Origin: JACDAE01 sp963717195
GTDB taxonomy: Bacteria; Chloroflexota; Ktedonobacteria; Ktedonobacterales; Ktedonobacteraceae
Direction: 5' to 3'
Assembly: GCA_963717195.1 (NCBI GenBank)
Contig: CAVQVR010000010.1
Coordinates: 186,001 to 250,000 of the forward strand
Length of the DNA: 64,000 nt
Below, piece by piece: positions 39,006-48,195 of the stretch (its first letter is position 1; the number at the start of each line of letters is the position of its first letter). The position numbers and the translations under genes are program-made. Under the pieces are notes generated by a model. That model did not search any database. It worked only from the letters and a program-made list of their open reading frames with translations, and was not told the origin of the DNA.

Positions 39006-41582
39006 GTGGTCAATAACCTGCCTGCACAACTCACATCGTTGATTGGACGTGAACAAGAGATATTGGCGATATGCAGTCTCCTGCGACGACCAGAGGTACG
39101 TCTTTTGACCCTCACAGGAACAGGAGGAGTTGGCAAAACGAACCTGAGTGTGCAGGTAGCAAACGACTTGCTTCCCGATTTTGCCGATGGTGTTTGCTTC
39201 GTCCCACTGGCTCCCATTCGTAATACTGCCCTGGTTGTTCCCACGATTGCCCAAACACTTGGAGTCAAAGAGACCAGTGATGGAGCCCTCCCCGATCTTT
39301 TGAAGATTTATTTACGTGATAAACAACTTCTGCTGTTATTGGACAATTTCGAGCAGGTGCTAGCGGCGGCACCGAAACTCTCGGACCTCCTGGCTCCTTG
39401 TCTCCATATCAAGGTGTTGGTGACAAGCCGCGCCGTGCTACATATCCGTGGTGAACATGAGTTTCCCGTGCCGCCATTGGCACTGCCCGATCTCACTCAT
39501 CTCCCCGAAATCGCATCCCTTTCGCAATATGCCGCAATAGCCCTTTTCGCAGAACGGGCAAAGGCTGCAAAACCCGATTTTCAGATCACGCCAGCTAACG
39601 TGCAAACGGTCGCGAAGGTCTGTGTTCGCCTGGATGGTTTACCGCTCGCCATCGAACTGGCAGCGGCACGTGTCAAATTGCTTCCCCCACAAGCACTCTT
39701 AACCCGCCTGGAACATCGATTACCGATCTTGACGAGTATGGCACAAGATGTTCCGGCCCGGCAGCAAACACTCAGTAACGCACTCGCGTGGAGTTACGAT
39801 CTGCTAGATGCTGGGGAGCAACTGCTCTTCCGGCGGCTCTCCGTCTTTATCGGAGGATGCACCCTGGGGGCAATAGAGTCTCTCTATGAGCTGTTTCATG
39901 AAAGTACCTTCCCTGTGCTCGATGGAGTAGCTTCACTCATTGATAAGAGCCTCCTGCAACAAACGGAGCAGGAGGGAGAGGAGCCGCGCTTGCTCATGTT
40001 AGAGACGATCCGCGAGTACGGCCTGGCAACTCTCGCCAGCAGTGATGAAATGACAAGCACACAGAGGCCACATGCTCTCTACTATCTTTCATTAGCCGAG
40101 CATGCCGAGATCGAGATCGGAGGTCCACAGCAAGCAGCATGGTTAAATCGCCTGGAGCAGGAGCATGGTAATCTGCGAGCGGCATTGCAGTGGTTACTAG
40201 AACAAGCCGTAAAAGATGAAAGCTGCATAGAGGTTGCGTTACGCTTAGGAGGTGCACTGCGCACCTTCTGGACGGTGCATGGACACCTTAGTGAGGGGCG
40301 AAACCTGCTTGAGCGTGCATTGGCGAGAAAGATAGCTGCAGGTGTACAGGTCGAGGCACCTGTACAAGCGAAAGCACTTATTGCCACTGCAAACCTGGCC
40401 TTCATCCAAAGCGATTATGATCGTGCAGAGTCGTTGTGCCAGGAGAGCCTGGCACTCTTTCGTACATTTGAGGATCAGCCAGGCGTTGCGTTCTCGCTCT
40501 ATTTGTTGGGGAGCATGGCCTGGATCAATGGACGTATGCTTGCAGCACGCACACTCATGGAAGAGTGCCTCATGATTACGAAGCAGGTGGATGCTATGGA
40601 GCTTGCAGCCTACGCGCTCTTTACGCTAGGTCTACTATCCAGTAGCCTGGGTGAGTACAGTAGGGCTTGTAGTCTGTTTGAGGAGAGCCTGGCGATACAT
40701 AGGGAAAGAGGCCACAAGAGAGGCATCGCTCATACACTCTCCCAATTGGCACAAGTGCTTTTTGTTGCTCAAGCTGGTCAGGAGAGCATTGGCCCTCTGC
40801 TTGAGGAATGTCTCGTGCTTTCTCAGGAGGTAGGCTTCAAAGAAGGTCTCGCGGCGTATTATTGTGTCTCTGCACAAGTGGCTTTTCAGCAAAAAGACCT
40901 TGCCACAGCACACGTGCTAGCCGAGAAGAGTATCATCCTCTACAGAGAACTGGGACATTGGCATGGTATAGCCAAGTCGCTCTCCGTTTTGGGAAAGGTA
41001 TGCGCTACTGAGGGCGACTATGTAACGGCATACACGCATCACGAAGAGAGCCTGATGATATCAAGTGAGCTGAATGAAAAGTGGGTGGCGGCTGTGTATC
41101 TGCTGGAGTTAGGGGAAATCGTTGCGGCCCAGCGACAACTGGCGTGGGCCGCACAGCTATGGGGGGTATCAGAAGCCTTACGCGAAGCGGCTGGCATACC
41201 CATTCCGCGTGTTGAGCTTGCTGACTATGAGCGCTCAGTGGCAACCGCGCATGCCCACCTTGGGGAGAAAATGTTTGCTTCCGCGTGGTCGCAAGGGCGT
41301 TCCATGACGCCCAGACAGGCACTTGCTGCAAAGGGCAAAAAATCGCTTTCACCTCCGACGGTGCCAGTAAAGTCGGCACCAACCTATCCTGCCGGGCTGA
41401 CAGCACGAGAAGTAGAGGTGCTACGCCTGCTTGCGGAGAGCTTGACCGATGTCCAGATAGCTGATAAGCTTATTCTGAGTCCACGCACTGTCCACGCACA
41501 TATCAGCACTATCTACAGCAAAACTGGTGTAAACTCACGTAGTGCGGCCACACGCTATGCTATCGAACACCATCTCTCTTAA
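39006..41582 (+). CDS. NB-ARC ATPase - TPR - LuxR transcriptional regulator
   Basis: 858 residues, paralogue of the regulator at 24495-27976 but without the kinase domain. STAND ATPase: GTGGVGKT near residue 40, LLLLLDNFEQV, GLPLAIELAAARVKLLPPQA. TPR region about 390-770. LuxR helix-turn-helix at the C-terminus (LTAREVEVLRLLAES ... SPRTVHAHISTIYSK). Chosen start is GTG 39006, five bases after AGGAGGAGG; the ATGs at 38964 and 38985 lie in front of that site. Likely an ATP-dependent activator with an unknown ligand; it follows the ECF sigma gene. Confidence 0.85.
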   Translation: MVNNLPAQLTSLIGREQEILAICSLLRRPEVRLLTLTGTGGVGKTNLSVQVANDLLPDFADGVCFVPLAPIRNTALVVPTIAQTLGVKETSDGALPDLLKIYLRDKQLLLLLDNFEQVLAAAPKLSDLLAPCLHIKVLVTSRAVLHIRGEHEFPVPPLALPDLTHLPEIASLSQYAAIALFAERAKAAKPDFQITPANVQTVAKVCVRLDGLPLAIELAAARVKLLPPQALLTRLEHRLPILTSMAQDVPARQQTLSNALAWSYDLLDAGEQLLFRRLSVFIGGCTLGAIESLYELFHESTFPVLDGVASLIDKSLLQQTEQEGEEPRLLMLETIREYGLATLASSDEMTSTQRPHALYYLSLAEHAEIEIGGPQQAAWLNRLEQEHGNLRAALQWLLEQAVKDESCIEVALRLGGALRTFWTVHGHLSEGRNLLERALARKIAAGVQVEAPVQAKALIATANLAFIQSDYDRAESLCQESLALFRTFEDQPGVAFSLYLLGSMAWINGRMLAARTLMEECLMITKQVDAMELAAYALFTLGLLSSSLGEYSRACSLFEESLAIHRERGHKRGIAHTLSQLAQVLFVAQAGQESIGPLLEECLVLSQEVGFKEGLAAYYCVSAQVAFQQKDLATAHVLAEKSIILYRELGHWHGIAKSLSVLGKVCATEGDYVTAYTHHEESLMISSELNEKWVAAVYLLELGEIVAAQRQLAWAAQLWGVSEALREAAGIPIPRVELADYERSVATAHAHLGEKMFASAWSQGRSMTPRQALAAKGKKSLSPPTVPVKSAPTYPAGLTAREVEVLRLLAESLTDVQIADKLILSPRTVHAHISTIYSKTGVNSRSAATRYAIEHHLS

Positions 41583-41626
41583 CCTTGTACAGCCTCTCTG
41601 ATTTGATCCTGCTGGCACTGAGAAAT

Positions 41627-41724
41627 CGGTAATTCTGTCTATCTCCTCCCCCCTCCCTCTAGAAGGAATTACACGCTTCTGTTGATGAATTCTTACCCCC
41701 ATTGAGGTATACCATTTATGAGAG
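41627..41724 (+). promoter_or_regulatory. Upstream element copy 6 (before the Rieske gene)
   Basis: GGTAATTCTGTC, 39 bp later AATTACACGC then TTCTGTTGATG, 20 bases, then GTATACCATTTATGAGAG. It ends about 113 bp before the Rieske start. Confidence 0.7.
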
Positions 41725-41836
41725 CGTGAGCGTCTGAGGTATTCACGTTCCATCTGGTTCCCTGGGTCTGGCCCCCTTCTGCCTGGGCTGTTTTTTGCTG
41801 ACGGGTGGGAGAACCAAATCGGGGTTATTACAAGAA

Positions 41837-42538
41837 ATGGATGAATTCATTATGAATAATGACACATCGCCTATCACACCACAGCAGTATGAAGTTTTGC
41901 ATGGGAGAGGGGCTGAAGCGGCTGAAATCGCAAAACAGCACTTGTCGCGGCGGCGTTTCCTACGTCGGTCTCTATTGTCCGTGTGGGGATTATCGGCAAC
42001 CGCAAGTGTGTCTGGTGCACTCTTCATGCTGTATCCCGATCTCGCCGGTCAGTTTGGCTCTCTCCTGACAGTGGGGGTAAAAGCGGATTTCCCGGCAGCG
42101 AAGCCACAGGATTTCAAACTCAATACAGCGGGCGTTTTTTATCATCAGGTGGCAAAAACCTATGTAGTGCATCTGGATAAAGATACAGCATTTTTGTTGC
42201 AAGGAACGACACTGGGAGGCCAATTAGCGGCTGAAACAGTTGTGAAAGACACTGATGGCTCATACTGGATTGCGTTGTTTCAACGCTGCGTCCATTTAGG
42301 CTGTACAGTGCCCTTTCGCGACGATTGCGGAAGCTTCAAGTGTCCTTGTCACGGGTCTCACTATAACGTGAACGGAGAATACCTGGATGGCCCGGCTCCC
42401 AGGAGCCTGGATCGTTTCGCGCTCTCCTTTAGTGGCGAAGATGTAGTAATTGACACGGGAACACTCAACAATACAGTGCCTCATCCTGATCATACAACTC
42501 TTTTGCTTACGATACCAACTCTACCATGCAGCGCGTAA
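41837..42538 (+). CDS. Tat-exported Rieske [2Fe-2S] protein
   Basis: About 233 residues. A twin-arginine signal (SRRRFLRRSLLSVWGLSATA) leads to a Rieske domain with both ligand boxes: CVHLGC near residue 150 and CPCHGSHY, followed by GPAPRSLDRF. This is the pattern of the iron-sulfur subunit of cytochrome bc-type complexes (QcrA). No cytochrome b gene is adjacent, so it may serve another electron pathway. The start is uncertain: ATG 41837 or 41852; neither has a strong ribosome site. Carries upstream element copy 6. Confidence 0.85.
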   Translation: MDEFIMNNDTSPITPQQYEVLHGRGAEAAEIAKQHLSRRRFLRRSLLSVWGLSATASVSGALFMLYPDLAGQFGSLLTVGVKADFPAAKPQDFKLNTAGVFYHQVAKTYVVHLDKDTAFLLQGTTLGGQLAAETVVKDTDGSYWIALFQRCVHLGCTVPFRDDCGSFKCPCHGSHYNVNGEYLDGPAPRSLDRFALSFSGEDVVIDTGTLNNTVPHPDHTTLLLTIPTLPCSA

Positions 42539-42604
42539 CATGCTGAGCTATAACGAGGCTATAAGATGCTCACTTGTTCATTTCAATAAGGAGGAGGATA
42601 CACT

Positions 42605-43105
42605 ATGAGCCAACACGACAAACAAGCACCATCAGCGAAAAGCAAGGTGCAGGTTGGCGACCAGGCCCCAGACTTTACATTGCCCTCCCAGGCAGGGATG
42701 CCGTTACACCTTGGGGATTTGCACGGGAAGACAAATATTGTCCTCTACTTCTACCCCAAAGATAATACGACGGTCTGTACAGCCGAGGCATGTGCTTTTC
42801 GGGACAGCTACAAGGTCTTCAAAGATACTGGAACAGAAATAATCGGGATTAGCTCAGATTCGGTGGAGTCTCATCAGCAATTTGCCACGAAGCACCAACT
42901 TCCCTTCCCACTCTTGAGCGACATAGAAGGCACCATCAGGAAACTCTATGGTGTACCTACAGCTTTTGGGCTACCGGGGCGCGTGACGTATGTCATCGAC
43001 AGGCAAGGAATTGTACGCCACATCTTTTTCTCGCAATTCACCTCTGAGAAACATGTCACCCAGGCTCTACAAGCGCTATGGTTATTGAATGAAGGGCAGG
43101 AGTAG
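42605..43105 (+). CDS. bcp: Peroxiredoxin, Bcp/PrxQ type
   Basis: Thiol peroxidase of 166 residues that reduces H2O2 and organic peroxides. The active-site block TTVCTAEACAFRD carries the peroxidatic Cys and, five residues on, the resolving Cys, as in atypical 2-Cys PrxQ. AGGAGGAGG precedes the start. It lies 66 bases after the Rieske gene and is probably co-transcribed, so the element-6 transcript would link electron transfer and peroxide defence. Confidence 0.9.
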   Translation: MSQHDKQAPSAKSKVQVGDQAPDFTLPSQAGMPLHLGDLHGKTNIVLYFYPKDNTTVCTAEACAFRDSYKVFKDTGTEIIGISSDSVESHQQFATKHQLPFPLLSDIEGTIRKLYGVPTAFGLPGRVTYVIDRQGIVRHIFFSQFTSEKHVTQALQALWLLNEGQE

Positions 43106-43193
43106 GACGTCGCCCACTCCACTGTGCTCAATAACTTCGACGGCTATCAAGCGTTCGCAGAGAACCGTATAGTTTGCTCAATTGGACAAGTGC

Positions 43194-43409
43194 CTAATTA
43201 TGATCTATTTCTCCATCCATAACAACTCCCTCCATTCCTGGCTCTACACCATGCTGTACATATACTATCGCGGCCTGGTAAACTTTGATGAACTCCATAA
43301 GCCCTATTGCCTCAGCCAACGTCAAATCAAAACTAATTCCAGTGGGGTGGTTGAGAAACAGGGTTGTCTTCTCCATATGGACTCTATACCTCCCAATGAT
43401 CGCGTCCAT
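43194..43409 (-). CDS. Hypothetical 71-residue protein following the LuxR gene
   Basis: MDAIIGRYRVHMEKTTLFLN... with ISFDLTLAEAIGLMEFIKVY and an acidic tail. GAAGGGAT upstream supports ATG 43409; a TTG at 43433 is an alternative. It overlaps the last codons of the LuxR-type gene in another frame, implying coupling. No family recognised. Confidence 0.55.
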   Translation of the reverse strand: MDAIIGRYRVHMEKTTLFLNHPTGISFDLTLAEAIGLMEFIKVYQAAIVYVQHGVEPGMEGVVMDGEIDHN

Positions 43410-44079
43410 TTCGATCCCTTCTATCACATTCAAAGGATATGCCGGAACTCATTTTCGCTCTATAATCATTTTCTCCAGAAATTTCACGAGATGCAGGAAA
43501 AAATAATTTCGCGGGTCTTCGCTTGATATTGAGTTTGCGGAAGATGTGTACAACATGTGTCTTGACGGTAGCTTCAGAGATGCAGAGTCTTTCACCAATA
43601 GCACGGTTAGTGAGATCGCTATTCATGAGTTTAAAGATCTCCATCTCACGTGTGGTGAGAACTCCGTTACTGGCGGAGGGCAAAATATCACCACAAATAC
43701 TCTTTAGCAGCCAGGGAGTGACTGCGGGATCAAGCAAAAACATCTTTTCTGTCATATGGAGCGCCAAAAGGAACAGATGCGGTGAAGCATTTTCCAGAAG
43801 ATAACCGCACGCTCCACAAGAATAGGCATCCACTAATATATTTTTGTCAGGCTCAGTTGCAAGAATGATAAAATTACTACGTGCCAATGCAGCTAGATCG
43901 GTGACTAATGACTGGTGAACCACGATCAAATCCGGCGTATGGGAAGTAAGATATTTCTTTACCTCTTCTACCGTTGATACTTCATCAATAGTATTAACAA
44001 GTGAATCGCTGGTAAAAATCATTCGTAATCCTGTACGAAAAATTGCGCAAAGTTCTGCTATCAGAATATCTTTTCCCAT
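43384..44079 (-). CDS. LuxR-family response regulator-like protein with altered receiver
   Basis: About 231 residues: a receiver-like domain (residues 1-115) and a LuxR helix-turn-helix (LTTREMEIFKLMNSDLTNRA ... SEATVKTHVVHIFRKLN). At the usual phospho-acceptor strand the sequence is DLIVVHQSL, with His where Asp is expected, so classical phosphorylation is unlikely. The start at 44079 (MGKDILIAEL) is preferred to 44139. The last 45 residues look unnatural; a one-base slip in the T6 run near 43502 would give a short helical end (FLHLVKFLEKMIIERK), so an indel is possible. Confidence 0.75.
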   Translation of the reverse strand: MGKDILIAELCAIFRTGLRMIFTSDSLVNTIDEVSTVEEVKKYLTSHTPDLIVVHQSLVTDLAALARSNFIILATEPDKNILVDAYSCGACGYLLENASPHLFLLALHMTEKMFLLDPAVTPWLLKSICGDILPSASNGVLTTREMEIFKLMNSDLTNRAIGERLCISEATVKTHVVHIFRKLNIKRRPAKLFFPASREISGENDYRAKMSSGISFECDRRDRNGRDHWEV

Positions 44080-44391
44080 GTCGTCCTTAACCTTTCTTTG
44101 TTCATGAAAATGAACTCCAATTGTCGGGCAGTATCTCAAGCTTTGTGTAAATTTTCCGTGTCCAGTGAAGCCTCAGATGAGACTGATATGGCTAAGCTGT
44201 TAAACTTCAAACTCCAGACGATGATAACCATAACGTATTCGGGTACAGGTAGATGGATCTCTTCCCCTTTCTTTTGATTGCAAACTAAATGCCAGCTTAA
44301 CTGTTTGCAGTAAGGGGGCATTAAACTCGAGCCAGCCCTAACTTCCAGGCCTTTCTACTATGAACCATTACACAACCTCTGACACGATAAC

Positions 44392-44419
44392 TTGATTGTA
44401 TTATACAAAGTAATATACT
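44392..44419 (+). promoter_or_regulatory. Candidate sigma-70 promoter of the glycan operon
   Basis: TTGATT (44392-44397), 16-base spacer, TATACT (44414-44419), about 220 bp before the first gene. It lies in the AT-rich 560-bp gap 44080-44637, which otherwise shows nothing. Assigned by eye only. Confidence 0.45.
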
Positions 44420-44637
44420 GTCTAAGGTTACAATAAATTACAGGAATTATCTATCAACCGAAGATTGATATCAGGGTCATCATCTTACTTACCAGAATTC
44501 ATACTTTCTTAGTATGAAAGATAAAGCTATGGAGGATTGTATCTCAAGAAGACCATAGGCTATACTTTATCCTGTTGTCATGGCCTCTATTCACCTCACG
44601 AAATTTCATACAAGTAATACTTGAAAAGAGATTTATT

Positions 44638-45765
44638 ATGATCGCTATTGCACGTCCTCTTGTAGGGATTGAAGAAGAGATGGCAGTCCTTCGCGTTCTC
44701 GAAACAGGGCAGTTAGCACAGGGCGAGCTGGTTGCCTCTTTTGAACGACTCTTTGCTGAATTATGTAATGTTTCGGAGGCGATAGCTGTCTCCTCCGGTA
44801 CTGCCGCTTTACAGCTCTCCCTCCTGGCTCACGGGATCGGCCCTGGTGATGAAGTAATCACTACAGCCTTTAGTTTTGTTGCTACAGCGAATGCTATTCT
44901 GTATGCGGGGGCAACGCCCGTTTTTGTCGATATTGATCCTGATACCTATACTATTGATCCCATCGCTGTAGAAATGGCAATCACTGCACATACAAAAGCC
45001 ATTCTGCCGGTACACCTTTATGGCAATCCCTGTGATATGGAACAGCTAGAGCGCATAGCCCGTAAGCACAATCTTGTCATTATCGAGGATGCATGCCAGG
45101 CACATGCCGCAAAAGTGAAAGGCAAACCGGTTGGCAGCTTTGGGACAGGCTGTTTTTCATTCTATCCTACTAAAAATATGACCACGGGCGAGGGCGGAAT
45201 GGTCACAACCAGCGATCCGATCATTGCGGATCGCGTGCGACTCATGCGTAATCATGGACAACAAGAACGTTACTGCCATATTATGATAGGTTTTAACCTG
45301 AGGATGACGGAAATGCAGGCCGCCATAGGCCTAGTACAGTTAAGCAAACTAGAACAGTTTACCAAACAGCGTAGAGGTAATGCACAATTCTTAAACACGC
45401 ATCTCAGTGGACTCGTCCAGACGCCTATAACTCGTCCGGGCTACTATCACGTCTATCACCAATACACTATTCGGCTTCCCGAGAGACGGGACGAATGGAT
45501 CACGCAATTGCGCTCGCGCGGGATCGCTACAGGCGTTCACTATCCATTACCAATTTACCGGCAACCATTCTATCAAAACTCTCTCTTCCGCTTTCGCATC
45601 TCGCATTCAGATAAAGAGTTACATGGCAAAAGCGCAACACATATTGCCGGATTGCCTGCAACGGAAGCCGCTACACAGCAGGTGCTCTCGCTGCCGGTTC
45701 ATCCAGCACTGAAGATAGAGGATCTCTTCACTATTGTCAGAGAAATAGGTGCTTTATGCAATTGA
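44638..45765 (+). CDS. DegT/DnrJ/EryC1 sugar aminotransferase (WbpE-like)
   Basis: PLP enzyme, 375 residues, that transfers an amino group from glutamate to a 3- or 4-keto nucleotide sugar. Family blocks: VSSGTAALQLSLLA, DEVITTAFSFVATANAI, EDACQAHAA and the Schiff-base Lys in FYPTKNMTTGEGG. Start 44638 (MIAIARPLVG) has AAAGAG upstream. It is first in the long glycan operon and overlaps the next gene by 10 bases. With the following MocA-type dehydrogenase and the UDP-sugar dehydrogenase it forms a WbpE/B/A-like set for 3-amino-uronic sugars. Confidence 0.9.
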   Translation: MIAIARPLVGIEEEMAVLRVLETGQLAQGELVASFERLFAELCNVSEAIAVSSGTAALQLSLLAHGIGPGDEVITTAFSFVATANAILYAGATPVFVDIDPDTYTIDPIAVEMAITAHTKAILPVHLYGNPCDMEQLERIARKHNLVIIEDACQAHAAKVKGKPVGSFGTGCFSFYPTKNMTTGEGGMVTTSDPIIADRVRLMRNHGQQERYCHIMIGFNLRMTEMQAAIGLVQLSKLEQFTKQRRGNAQFLNTHLSGLVQTPITRPGYYHVYHQYTIRLPERRDEWITQLRSRGIATGVHYPLPIYRQPFYQNSLFRFRISHSDKELHGKSATHIAGLPATEAATQQVLSLPVHPALKIEDLFTIVREIGALCN

Positions 45766-46775
45766 AAGTAGCAGTAATCGGTGCAGGTTCAATGGGCATA
45801 AATCACCTGCGCGTGCTCAGGGACTTCAATCAAGAGGTCGTTGAGCTTGTTGGCGTGGCAGATGTCCACGAGGCTGTACTGAAACATGCGACAGATCGCT
45901 TTTATGCCGCAGGATACACAGATTATCATCAGATGGTCGAAGAGACTCATCCAGACCTGGTAGCTGTGGTCGTTCCCACCCATTTGCACTTTCCGGTAGC
46001 TTCCTACCTGCTTGATAAAGGCATCCATGTCCTCATTGAGAAGCCGATAGCCAGTACTGTTCAGGAAGCGCTCACCCTGATTGATATAGCTCGTTCACAC
46101 AATGCGAAGCTAGCAGTAGGGCATGTCGAGAGGTTTAATCCGGCTATTATAGAGTTAAAAAAGAGGATACTCTCAGGCCAGCCTGGCCGTATCTTCTCCC
46201 TACACGCGCGAAGAATCGGGCCATTTCCGCCGCGTATCAGAGATGTTGGAGTCACGCTTGATCTCGCTTCTCACGATATTGACATCATGCGCTACTTGAT
46301 GAACGCCGAGGTAGAACAGGTGTATGCACAGACACAACGCCATGTCCATAAATCATGTGAGGACTTATTGCTCGGCATGCTCCAATTCACAAATCACGCG
46401 CTAGGAATGCTTGACGTGAACTGGCTCACACCCACAAAAGTGCGTGAATTGAGCGTCACAGGAGAAAAGGGCATGTTTCTCGTTAACTACCTGACTCAGG
46501 ACGTGTTCTTCTACGAAAATGATTATACCGCAACGGACTGGGATGCATTGCGCTCGCTCACAGGCGTAAGCGAAGGAACCATGACACGCCTCAAAATTCA
46601 GAAAGCAGAACCCCTGCGCCTGGAATACGAAGATGTGATAGCGGCTATCAATAATGATACGCTCCCAACCGTTACTGGCGAAGATGGAGCCGCAGTGCTA
46701 AAAGTCGTTTCCCAACTTACCCAATCAATACACCAGGAAAAGGTCCTGGAAAAGAAGATGGAGGTAGGAGCGTAA
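45756..46775 (+). CDS. Gfo/Idh/MocA-family sugar oxidoreductase (WbpB/WlbA-like)
   Basis: NAD-dependent dehydrogenase of 339 residues. The Rossmann motif VAVIGAGSMGINHLRVL opens the protein; EKPIA carries the conserved catalytic-site Lys, and DLASHDIDIMRYL the substrate-site His. In the Wbp/Wlb pathway this enzyme oxidises C3 of UDP-GlcNAc-uronic acid to the keto form used by the aminotransferase. Placement between the aminotransferase and the UDP-sugar dehydrogenase supports this role. Overlaps the gene before it. Confidence 0.88.
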   Translation: MQLKVAVIGAGSMGINHLRVLRDFNQEVVELVGVADVHEAVLKHATDRFYAAGYTDYHQMVEETHPDLVAVVVPTHLHFPVASYLLDKGIHVLIEKPIASTVQEALTLIDIARSHNAKLAVGHVERFNPAIIELKKRILSGQPGRIFSLHARRIGPFPPRIRDVGVTLDLASHDIDIMRYLMNAEVEQVYAQTQRHVHKSCEDLLLGMLQFTNHALGMLDVNWLTPTKVRELSVTGEKGMFLVNYLTQDVFFYENDYTATDWDALRSLTGVSEGTMTRLKIQKAEPLRLEYEDVIAAINNDTLPTVTGEDGAAVLKVVSQLTQSIHQEKVLEKKMEVGA

Positions 46776-46776
46776 C

Positions 46777-48165
46777 ATGTCAGACAGCTCTTCCAACTTT
46801 TTGCTATCATCCTCGCCAGCGGTAGTAGTTGGCCTGGGCAAAATAGGATTGCCACTCGCTGCATTGTATACCCACTCCGGAAGACGCGTAATCGGCTGCG
46901 ACATTAACCCTGCAGTAGTGGAAACGATTAACACTGGCCTCTCACATATCCAGGAAGAGCCAGGACTTGCCGAGGCGGTTGCCAGCGCTACCAGGCGAAA
47001 ATTACTCTCTGCCACGCTGAATACATGCGAAGCAGTCCAATGTGCCAGCGTCGTTGTAGTCATCGTACCCGTTACCATCGACAAAAAGCACAAGGTAGAT
47101 TTCAAGGCGATTGATGCAGCCACCAGGGCGATTGGCGCTGGATTACAGCCTGGTACCCTCGTAATATATGAGTCGACGTTGCCCGTTGGCACAACAGCTC
47201 GTCGCTTCTCTCAGATACTCGAACGTACCTCGCATCTCAAGGCTGGCCTGGACTTCTTTCTCGCTTACAGTCCCGAACGAGTATCGTCGGGACATATCTT
47301 TCGCGATCTGCACATCTACCCTAAAGTTGTAGGCGGCATCGATGCGCGTAGCACTGCCGCCGCTGTCTCATTTTATGAAACAGTTCTCGATGCCCAGATC
47401 ATGACGATGGCCTCAACGGACGAGGCAGAGTTCGTCAAACTTATTGAGACGACCTACCGCGATGTCAACATTGCACTGGCCAATGAATATGCTTGCTATG
47501 CCGATGCTTATGGCCTTGATGCCGCAGCGGCAATCGCGGCGGCAAATTCCCAGCCTTATTCTCATATTCACACACCAGGAGTTGGCGTCGGCGGTCATTG
47601 TATCCCCGTCTATCCCTACTTTCTCTTAGCCGGTATAGAAGATGGATACAACCAAATCTATGGTTCTCAGGCGCTCCAGCTGCCACTGTTCGCACGCCGT
47701 ATCAACGATGCAATGGCAGAATACGCAGTAGATCGCATCGAAGCTATTACTGGATCACTCACCGGCCATTCAGTCCTCATCCTTGGAGTAGCATACCGGG
47801 GAAATGTGCGCGAAGCAGCTTTCACCAGTGCAAAACTGCTGCAAGATGCTCTCATCGAGCGCGGAGCGGACGTGTACGCCGACGACCCTCTATTCAGCAC
47901 GGACGAGTTATGCACGCTGGAATATACCCCGCTCACTCCTGAAGTAGAGGACAAGATTCGTGCCATCATCCTGCAGGCGGACCACCAGGCATATCGCTCA
48001 TTCGACCTGAGCCAATTCACAGGCTGCAAGGTCGTACTCGATGGACGTAGAGTGCTCGACCATGAAAAGATTGAGGCACTCGGTATGCGCTACATCAGTA
48101 TCGGAGATGGTGTCCGGGCACGGCCTGACTCATATTGCCGTCGGTTCAGCAGATCTGAATCGTAG
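46777..48165 (+). CDS. UDP-(N-acetyl)hexosamine/glucose 6-dehydrogenase (WbpA/WecC-like)
   Basis: Four-electron oxidising nucleotide-sugar dehydrogenase, 462 residues. NAD domain (VVVGLGKIGLPLAALY), YSPERVSSG, and the catalytic Cys block GVGVGGHCIPVYPYFL. The VYPYFL ending and overall layout fit the UDP-GlcNAc/ManNAc subgroup better than plain UDP-glucose dehydrogenase. It would make the uronic acid precursor for the neighbouring WbpB- and WbpE-like enzymes. One base separates it from the previous stop. Confidence 0.88.
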   Translation: MSDSSSNFLLSSSPAVVVGLGKIGLPLAALYTHSGRRVIGCDINPAVVETINTGLSHIQEEPGLAEAVASATRRKLLSATLNTCEAVQCASVVVVIVPVTIDKKHKVDFKAIDAATRAIGAGLQPGTLVIYESTLPVGTTARRFSQILERTSHLKAGLDFFLAYSPERVSSGHIFRDLHIYPKVVGGIDARSTAAAVSFYETVLDAQIMTMASTDEAEFVKLIETTYRDVNIALANEYACYADAYGLDAAAAIAAANSQPYSHIHTPGVGVGGHCIPVYPYFLLAGIEDGYNQIYGSQALQLPLFARRINDAMAEYAVDRIEAITGSLTGHSVLILGVAYRGNVREAAFTSAKLLQDALIERGADVYADDPLFSTDELCTLEYTPLTPEVEDKIRAIILQADHQAYRSFDLSQFTGCKVVLDGRRVLDHEKIEALGMRYISIGDGVRARPDSYCRRFSRSES

Positions 48166-48195
48166 TTACTAGCTGATGAGAGGATAGAAACACTT

